NCBI GenBank assembly: GCA_030168595.1
Contig: CP115556.1
Location: 1,302,001 to 1,366,000, forward strand
Origin: Methanomassiliicoccales archaeon LGM-DZ1
GTDB taxonomy: Archaea; Thermoplasmatota; Thermoplasmata; Methanomassiliicoccales; Methanomethylophilaceae
Length of the DNA: 64,000 bases
Reading direction: 5' to 3'
Below the pieces are notes generated by a model. The model was not told the DNA's origin. It was given only the letters and a program-made list of their open reading frames with translations, and ran no database searches. A program made the position numbers and the translations under genes. Below are positions 59,332 to 64,000 of the stretch, one piece after another (within the stretch, counting starts at the first letter, position 1; the number at the start of each line of letters is the position of its first letter).

Positions 59332-59937
59332 TTATAATAGAATTGCGCGTTCGGCGCTTCTTCGCTGCCCTGCTGCCGGCGCATCGGCCTTCTCATTGTA
59401 GAAGATCAGCCCGTAGAAGGTCACATGGTCCTCCTCGAACCTGAACTCCAGGCCGTTGTCCTCCAGGTACTCCATCAGGAGGATGCCGTAGGCGCTCACC
59501 GAGTCGACCCTCTGGTCGGGATGCCTGCACTCTCCGGGATAATTGCATTTCCCGCAGTAGTTGCATCCTCCGTCGGACAGGCACATGCAGCTGTAGTCTC
59601 TTGCGCGGAGGAAGCTCTGCATCGTCCTGAGCAGGTTCTGGAGCTTTCCGGAATAGGATTTCAGGGCATCGGCGTCCTTTATGTCGACCCTGTAGCGATG
59701 GTAGACCACCGCTGCGTGGCCGTATTTCCTGATCTTCCCGAGGCATGAGGCTATGTTGCCGGCCCCCGGAGGGCATCCCCAGTTGGTGCCGTAGCATTTG
59801 CAGACGTTCTGCTCGCACATGTGCCTGCATTTCTCGGCGTCCCTCACCGTAAGCCTCGGAAGGGCGATTTCCTTGAATTCGAAATCCGGGCATCCTGCAG
59901 CCCTCGCCACCTGGTTCCAGAGATCCTCGATGGACAT
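59332..59937 (-). CDS. DUF2284 cysteine-rich metal-binding protein
   Basis: The 201-aa protein has CRHMCEQNVCKCYGTNWGCPPG and GGCNYCGKCNYPGECRHP, which are the Cys clusters of DUF2284. Such proteins are common in anaerobes and probably carry iron-sulfur or zinc. A TATA element (59959-59968) lies 26 nt upstream, so the mRNA is leaderless. Confidence 0.85.
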   Translation of the reverse strand: MSIEDLWNQVARAAGCPDFEFKEIALPRLTVRDAEKCRHMCEQNVCKCYGTNWGCPPGAGNIASCLGKIRKYGHAAVVYHRYRVDIKDADALKSYSGKLQNLLRTMQSFLRARDYSCMCLSDGGCNYCGKCNYPGECRHPDQRVDSVSAYGILLMEYLEDNGLEFRFEEDHVTFYGLIFYNEKADAPAAGQRRSAERAILL

Positions 59938-60002
59938 ACCCAGAGATTGGCATTCGAAGATTATAACCTTTCAGCGCGGAGAACGGCCCGGTGCCGCTCC
60001 CG

Positions 60003-60284
60003 TCATTTCCTGCGTCCCTTCCCCGAGCGGAACCAGACGCTGTTGGGGTCTTTCATGGGGACGGTTTCGGGGTGGCAGCGCCTGCACGGGCGGTGGCCCT
60101 GCGCTTCGGCCTCCTCGCGGGTGCTGTAGAAACGGATCTTCTGGCGGATCGGGATCCTGCCGGAACAGGAAGGGAGGCAGTACACCTCGGAATCATATGC
60201 CCCGTAGAAGAAGACGCCGTCGAAGTCCTTGTCCCTGCGGAGGACTATCTCGTACATTTCATCTTCCGAAAGCGTCAGCACCAT
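60003..60284 (-). CDS. stand-alone Ada metal-binding domain protein
   Basis: The 93-aa protein consists of the Ada N-terminal zinc domain: FDGVFFYGAYDSEVYCLPSC, then RPCRRCHPE. These four Cys bind zinc, and one accepts methyl groups from phosphotriesters in Ada. The AraC-type and O6-methylguanine transferase parts of Ada are absent. A TATA element lies 27 nt upstream. Confidence 0.85.
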   Translation of the reverse strand: MVLTLSEDEMYEIVLRRDKDFDGVFFYGAYDSEVYCLPSCSGRIPIRQKIRFYSTREEAEAQGHRPCRRCHPETVPMKDPNSVWFRSGKGRRK

Positions 60285-60551
60285 CGTATATCAGATGGTG
60301 CTGGATGCTATAATGGTGTTTGCGCATATCTTCGCATTTCAGGCTCGGATTCCCTCTATCGGTCCTTTCCTGCGATCGGAGTTTGTTTTTTTTTGCGGGA
60401 GAAACGGCCGCCGGCATGCCCGGGATCGGCCGCCCAGATATCATATGAACTTCATCGGACCTGCCGAAGGCCCGAAGAGCGCCCCCTTAGAGCGGCCTGT
60501 TTCATGTTCAGACCGTCAGGCGGGTTACAAAGGATTTATTAGCCGCGCGTC
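60285..60551. other. intergenic, promoters only
   Basis: TATA elements for the Ada gene (60308-60315, minus strand) and the TPR gene (60533-60541, plus strand) mark the two ends. A run of nine T occurs near 60388. No gene is seen. Confidence 0.5.
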
Positions 60552-60563
60552 ATGGCATATAGC

Positions 60564-61112
60564 ATGGCAGATGAGATGGATGGTCAAGCCCCCGAAAGGG
60601 ACCCCGCCGTTCAGAAGAAGTTCGATGCGGCCATGAAGGCCATGAGCTCGGGCGATTTCAAGAAGGCATACAGCGCGTTCAAGAAGTACTCCTCCGAATA
60701 CCCCGACGATGCGGAAGGATGGTACTACACCGCAGAGTGCGGGAACTATGCCTCCGGCATGTTCGGCGCCAAGGTGAAGACCGAGGACATAATGGCGGCC
60801 TACACCAAGGCCATCGAACTCAGCGGGAGCGCCGATTACTATCAGTCCTACGGGCTGTTCTGCATATCGGTCGGCAAGTACGACGAGGCGGAGAAGGCGT
60901 ACAACGAGGCGGCTGAGATTGATGAATCGATGTCCCCGACCTACTACTCGGAGTTCGCCATCGAGTACTACAACGCGATCATGGCCAGTTATGCGGACAT
61001 CGCTGACGATCCCAAGTCCGCGGCGGCCCTTGCCCCGTACAAGAAGAAGGCCCTGCAGTACCTCCTCAAGGCGATAGACATGTCACCTGAAGAGGCCAAG
61101 AGCCTTCTCTGA
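60564..61112 (+). CDS. TPR-repeat protein
   Basis: The protein (182 aa) has tetratricopeptide-like helices: FDAAMKAMSSGDFKKAYSAF, then YYQSYGLFCISVGKYDEAEK. Start 60564 is preferred to 60552 because the TATA box is 27 nt before it. No signal peptide. Likely a protein-interaction module. Confidence 0.78.
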   Translation: MADEMDGQAPERDPAVQKKFDAAMKAMSSGDFKKAYSAFKKYSSEYPDDAEGWYYTAECGNYASGMFGAKVKTEDIMAAYTKAIELSGSADYYQSYGLFCISVGKYDEAEKAYNEAAEIDESMSPTYYSEFAIEYYNAIMASYADIADDPKSAAALAPYKKKALQYLLKAIDMSPEEAKSLL

Positions 61113-61130
61113 AGATCTATCAAACATCTT

Positions 61131-61160
61131 GCCGCCTTCGGGCGGCCGGTTCTTTTTTTC
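61131..61160 (+). terminator. hairpin with T-run after the TPR gene
   Basis: GCCGCC-ttcg-GGCGGC followed by cggttcttttttt, a clear intrinsic-type terminator. Confidence 0.75.
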
Positions 61161-61283
61161 AGCGATCTGCGGACTTCGGGGATTTCCGCAGTTTGCAATG
61201 TCTGTTGATGGACGTTACTGTATATTTCAGTCCATCCATATGGCCTTTGTTTTACGAATTTCGTATTTTAGAGATTATTTTAT

Positions 61284-61318
61284 GGTTATATTCAAATATC
61301 ATTAGACATTTGTCTAAT
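61284..61318 (+). promoter_or_regulatory. amt promoter with palindromic operator
   Basis: A TATA-like ggttatattc (61284-61293) is followed by the perfect palindrome ATTAGACA-tt-TGTCTAAT (61301-61318), which covers the expected transcription start. It does not match the GGAA-N6-TTCC site of NrpR, so another nitrogen regulator is suggested. Confidence 0.6.
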
Positions 61319-61351
61319 TTCGAAGGAAAAAACAATTCAATCGTGGTATCA

Positions 61352-62674
61352 ATGAGGTCATCAGCAATCGCAGCGGCGGGAATCGCATTCCTGGCAGCCA
61401 CAATCGCAGCAATAGTCTTGGTGTCGCCCGTTTCATCGGCAGATGACGGCTCAGCGGCCGCAAGCGTCAATGTCACCATCCCTTGGATCCTTGTGTGCTC
61501 CGCGCTCGTGTTCATCATGGTGCCCGGAGTCGCATTCTTCTACGGAGGTATGCTCAGAAGGCAGAGCATGACCTCTATGATCGCCCAGTGCCTCGCGGCT
61601 ACCGCGGTCATGGGCATATCCTGGATTGTCGTCGGCTACTCGCTCGCGTTCGGCGGCGATGCTGCCCTCATCGGTAACCTCGATCACGTCCTTCTGAACG
61701 GCATCGACGAATTCGACATGATGGACGGCGGCGAGATCTCCTACCTGGAGTTCGTCCTCTTCCAGATGATGTTCGCCATCGTCACTGCCACGCTCGTGCT
61801 CGGTGCATGCGCTGAGCGCATCCGTTTCAACGCGATTATACTCTTCCTCATCTTCTGGTCGGTCCTCGTCTACGCTCCCATGGCCCACTGGGTCTGGGGA
61901 GGGGGGCTGTTCGACCAGTATCTCACCGTCCTCGACTTCGCCGGAGGGACCGTGGTCCACATCTGCGCCGGAGTGACCGGTCTGGCACTGTGCATATTCG
62001 TCGGTCCCAGACTGGCTGGGACCCGCAAGTCCTCACGCGCCCACAGCATACCCATCGCTTTCCTTGGCGCCATGCTGCTGTGGTTCGGATGGTTCGGGTT
62101 CAACGGAGGGTCCGGCCTTCTGGCCGATGCATCCGCAGTCCATGTGTTCTTCACCACCCAGGCCGCCGCTGTCTTCGGCATGGCCGCGTGGGGAGTCGCC
62201 CAGTACATCAAGGTCGGGAGGGTCGGCGTCCTCGGGCTCATCGCGGGAGCGATCGCGGGGCTCGTCGCCATCACCCCCGGTGCGGCGTACCTCGGGTTCA
62301 CCGAATCGATGTTCACGGGGGCGGTCGGCGGGGCCCTGTGCTTCTTCGCCGTCACCTTCATACACTCCAAGCTGAAGTTCGATGATGCTCTGGATGTCTT
62401 CGGCGTCCACGGCGTCGGAGGGATCTGGGGAGCGATCGCCACCGGCATCTTCGCGGACCCGGACCTTTCCGGCGGCGTCGCCGGGCTCATCCACGGCGGC
62501 ACCGACCTGTTCATCGGGCAGATCGCGGCAGTCGCCTTCACCGTCATCTTCTGCTTCGCCATGTCGTATGCGATCATCTGGGTCATCTCCAGGTTCATGA
62601 AGGTCCGCATACCCGAGGCCGAGGAGTCCATAGGGCAGGACATCGTTGAGCACGGGGAGCCGGCATATCTCTGA
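61352..62674 (+). CDS. amt: ammonium transporter
   Basis: The 440-aa protein has a leader/first helix (residues 1-30), then 11 TM helices with the Amt signatures DFAGGTVVHICAGVTGLALC and VFGVHGVGGIWGA, including the twin His. The longer upstream frame runs through AT-rich leader DNA and is not used. It is followed by glnK 11 bp downstream. Confidence 0.94.
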   Translation: MRSSAIAAAGIAFLAATIAAIVLVSPVSSADDGSAAASVNVTIPWILVCSALVFIMVPGVAFFYGGMLRRQSMTSMIAQCLAATAVMGISWIVVGYSLAFGGDAALIGNLDHVLLNGIDEFDMMDGGEISYLEFVLFQMMFAIVTATLVLGACAERIRFNAIILFLIFWSVLVYAPMAHWVWGGGLFDQYLTVLDFAGGTVVHICAGVTGLALCIFVGPRLAGTRKSSRAHSIPIAFLGAMLLWFGWFGFNGGSGLLADASAVHVFFTTQAAAVFGMAAWGVAQYIKVGRVGVLGLIAGAIAGLVAITPGAAYLGFTESMFTGAVGGALCFFAVTFIHSKLKFDDALDVFGVHGVGGIWGAIATGIFADPDLSGGVAGLIHGGTDLFIGQIAAVAFTVIFCFAMSYAIIWVISRFMKVRIPEAEESIGQDIVEHGEPAYL

Positions 62675-62685
62675 GGTGAAATGGA

Positions 62686-63066
62686 ATGAAGATGGTCGTA
62701 GCGATAGTGCGCCCCGAGAAGTACCAGGACGTCAAGGACGCCCTCAAGGCCAAGGGGATCACCGGGATGACGTTCACCCACGTCACCGGCCGCGGGAAGC
62801 AGGCAGGGGTCAAGTTCACCAACAGGGTCGGCGAGTTCGTCGTCGACGAGATCGAGAAGGTCAAGATCGAGATCGCCGTCGAGGACGATCACGTCCCCTG
62901 CGTGATCGACACTGTCTGCAAGGCCGCCAAGACCGGCCGGAGCGGTGACGGATGGATCTTCATCGTCCCCATAGACGAGGCTGTGAGGATCAGCACCTAC
63001 AAGACCCCTGAGGACTCCGGCGGGGAAGCTCCCGCCGAAGACCGGGGCGGGGAGGAGGAACCCTGA
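62686..63066 (+). CDS. glnK: PII signal protein GlnK, T-loop without Tyr51
   Basis: The 126-aa protein has the PII start MKMVVAIVRPEKYQDVKDAL, the T-loop root VTGRGKQAG and the C-terminal GDGWIFIVPIDEAVRI. In the T-loop the usual YRGAEY is replaced by TNRVGEF, so uridylylation at Tyr51 is impossible. An acidic C-terminal tail of 20 residues is extra. It would gate Amt. Confidence 0.92.
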   Translation: MKMVVAIVRPEKYQDVKDALKAKGITGMTFTHVTGRGKQAGVKFTNRVGEFVVDEIEKVKIEIAVEDDHVPCVIDTVCKAAKTGRSGDGWIFIVPIDEAVRISTYKTPEDSGGEAPAEDRGGEEEP

Positions 63067-63127
63067 AAAGGTCCGGGCAGGTGAACGGGCCCGGAAGGCA
63101 ATCTCCTCCATCAGAACGCTTCTCGGA

Positions 63128-63159
63128 CCGCAGGGTCCATCCCTGCGGCCCGTTATTTT
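63128..63159 (+). terminator. amt-glnK terminator
   Basis: CCGCAGGG-tccat-CCCTGCGG followed by cccgttatttt lies 62 bp after glnK. Confidence 0.65.
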
Positions 63160-63356
63160 CAATGTTAATTTTTCAATGTCGATCGGCCGATGAGCCGATA
63201 TCCTGCATGCATCTCGGCAGGCAGTTTCTCTCTCGACCGTGCAAGCGGCCGTCTCGGAACAAGGCCGCATCGATGATCAGGCCCTGTATCATCAAGTATG
63301 CTTGAACAGGACAATGGCGCCCCAATCCCTAAGAAGGCGGCAGGCTGTAAAACGTA
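63160..63356. other. intergenic, nothing recognised
   Basis: No gene with coding character is seen between the terminator and the tRNA. A 74-codon ORF across this region has no start signal and mixed composition. Confidence 0.5.
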
Positions 63357-63434
63357 TGGTAGCGAGGGGTCGATTTGAACGACCGATCTCCGGGTTATGA
63401 GCCCGACGGGATATCCTGGCTACCCTACCTCGCT
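63357..63434 (-). tRNA. initiator tRNA-Met (CAU)
   Basis: The minus strand starts AGCGAGG and ends CCUCGCU-A-CCA. The anticodon loop is CUCAUAA with the three G-C pairs GGG/CCC typical of initiators. A TATA-like aaatttaaatag lies about 25-30 nt upstream. CCA is encoded. Confidence 0.94.
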
Positions 63435-63489
63435 ATGATGTGCCCTACACTTGGCTTACTATTTAAATTTCGTGAAGGGCGAAACGGTT

Positions 63490-63822
63490 TCAGAAGAGCT
63501 TCTTCAGGAACATCAGGTCCTGGATCTTGCCTTTGATCGAGATCTTCTTGGTCACGTACGCACGCATGGGCCTGAGGTCCCCGTCGACCAGCTGCTGGAA
63601 ATACTCCGGGGTGGTGGTGACCGTGATGTCCGCACCTTCTACGAACTCCGGTTTGAAATCGGAGATCTTCGCATCGGAGAGCTTCATGGAGTATTTCTCC
63701 TCTCCGAGGTCGAAGTTCACGGTCTTCACGAGGTCTTTCGTCTTCTCGTGAACGTCTGCGTCGTCGGCCATCCTCTTATTGGCCTTATCAATGAGTTCCT
63801 GTATGGTCGCTTCCATGGTCAT
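63490..63822 (-). CDS. SCP2 sterol-carrier-like domain protein
   Basis: The 110-aa protein is a single SCP2 domain: VNFDLGEEKYSMKLSD, then PEFVEGADITVTTTPEYFQQ and LVDGDLRPMRAYVTKKISIKG. Such small proteins bind lipids or act with partner enzymes. The start may be 63822 or 63816. Confidence 0.85.
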   Translation of the reverse strand: MTMEATIQELIDKANKRMADDADVHEKTKDLVKTVNFDLGEEKYSMKLSDAKISDFKPEFVEGADITVTTTPEYFQQLVDGDLRPMRAYVTKKISIKGKIQDLMFLKKLF

Positions 63823-63828
63823 GGTCAA

Positions 63829-64000
63829 TCACCAATCGTCCAGTGTCGTGTTCTTTCCTTTCGAGAGCATTGCCTTGACAGGTTCCCACGATTTTCTAGC
63901 GTGTGGCGGTGCACAGCGGTGGTTCTTAATCCATTTTTCTATGAAGTCAACGGTCACGGGGTCGCTAGGGTAGCCGGAGCCTACCGGCATGCCGAACTCC
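63829..64000 (-). CDS. rnhB: ribonuclease HII, 3' end only
   Basis: The 56 visible codons read GSGYPSDPVTVDFIEKWIKN and then HARKSWEPVKAML, the C-terminal signature of archaeal RNase HII. The rest lies outside the window. Its stop is one base before the TTG codon preceding the SCP2 gene. Confidence 0.88.
   Translation of the reverse strand, partial: EFGMPVGSGYPSDPVTVDFIEKWIKNHRCAPPHARKSWEPVKAMLSKGKNTTLDDW

Noticed and set aside
63081-63305. 74-codon plus-strand ORF
   Set aside because: It covers the amt-glnK terminator hairpin, has no ribosome site and no coding character.

Overview
The window is archaeal chromosome carrying one integrated virus- or plasmid-like element. Archaeal markers are the run rpl18e-rpl13-rps9-rpoN, RadB, Bud32, archaeal NAC, isopentenyl phosphate kinase beside type 2 IPP isomerase, an isolated 5S rRNA gene, an initiator tRNA-Met, and many TATA boxes about 25-28 nt before start codons (leaderless transcripts). 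High GC, a lone 5S gene, an HdrD-like Fe-S protein, HypC, a bacterial-type AspRS with GatCAB, and surface proteins with Listeria-Bacteroides repeats together suggest a gut-type methanogen of the class Thermoplasmata, probably Methanomassiliicoccales. That placement is inference; no 16S gene or mcr gene is present.

Left chromosomal part (1-19228): a 5'-truncated LarA-like gene with an HdrD-like Fe-S protein and dihydropteroate synthase; small membrane and zinc-ribbon proteins; a possible ubiquitin-like/JAB-like pair; hexuloisomerase with a TIM-barrel protein; the ribosomal operon and tRNA-Pro(GGG); a UvrD-type helicase with a nuclease-like insert; an MFS exporter; an ABC exporter; a Fic protein with an altered motif; an AbrB-PhoU regulator; a MarR regulator with a membrane protein; and an acetate-transporter-like protein.

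Integrated element (about 19229-45492, 26.2 kb): it is bounded by 18-bp direct repeats made from the 3' end of tRNA-Pro(UGG), with a tyrosine integrase beside the intact tRNA. From left to right it carries a ribbon-helix-helix (RHH) module, an early operon ending in a large HUH-type Rep with small zinc/helix proteins and a DUF3800-like protein, and a structural operon. That operon encodes Ig-like, PKD and InlB-repeat surface proteins, a 614-aa spike candidate, three membrane or coiled-coil proteins and a P-loop ATPase, then a coiled-coil protein, an HExxH protein and a PIN protein. A three-way-junction RNA candidate follows, then a wHTH gene with palindromic operators, and a long operon of small proteins (Lar-like zinc ribbon, DnaQ-like exonuclease, DUF3850 and two duplicated gene pairs) ending in the integrase. 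The order spike, small membrane protein, membrane/coiled-coil protein, soluble protein, ATPase, combined with an HUH Rep, recalls haloarchaeal pleolipoviruses. I read it as a pleolipovirus-like provirus of a methanogen. Joining the two ends at the att repeat recreates a 56-codon ORF that integration has cut in two.

Right chromosomal part (45493-64000): tRNA-Pro(UGG), XTP pyrophosphatase with Bud32, RadB, an isoprenoid operon (IPK, Fni, prenyl synthase), 5S rRNA, NAC-HypC, AlaX-type editing protein, an Lrp regulator whose only sensible start is ACG, bacterial-type AspRS, a 35-aa membrane peptide, a FecCD permease remnant, gatCAB, DUF2284, a stand-alone Ada domain, a TPR protein, amt-glnK, initiator tRNA-Met, an SCP2 protein and the 3' end of rnhB.
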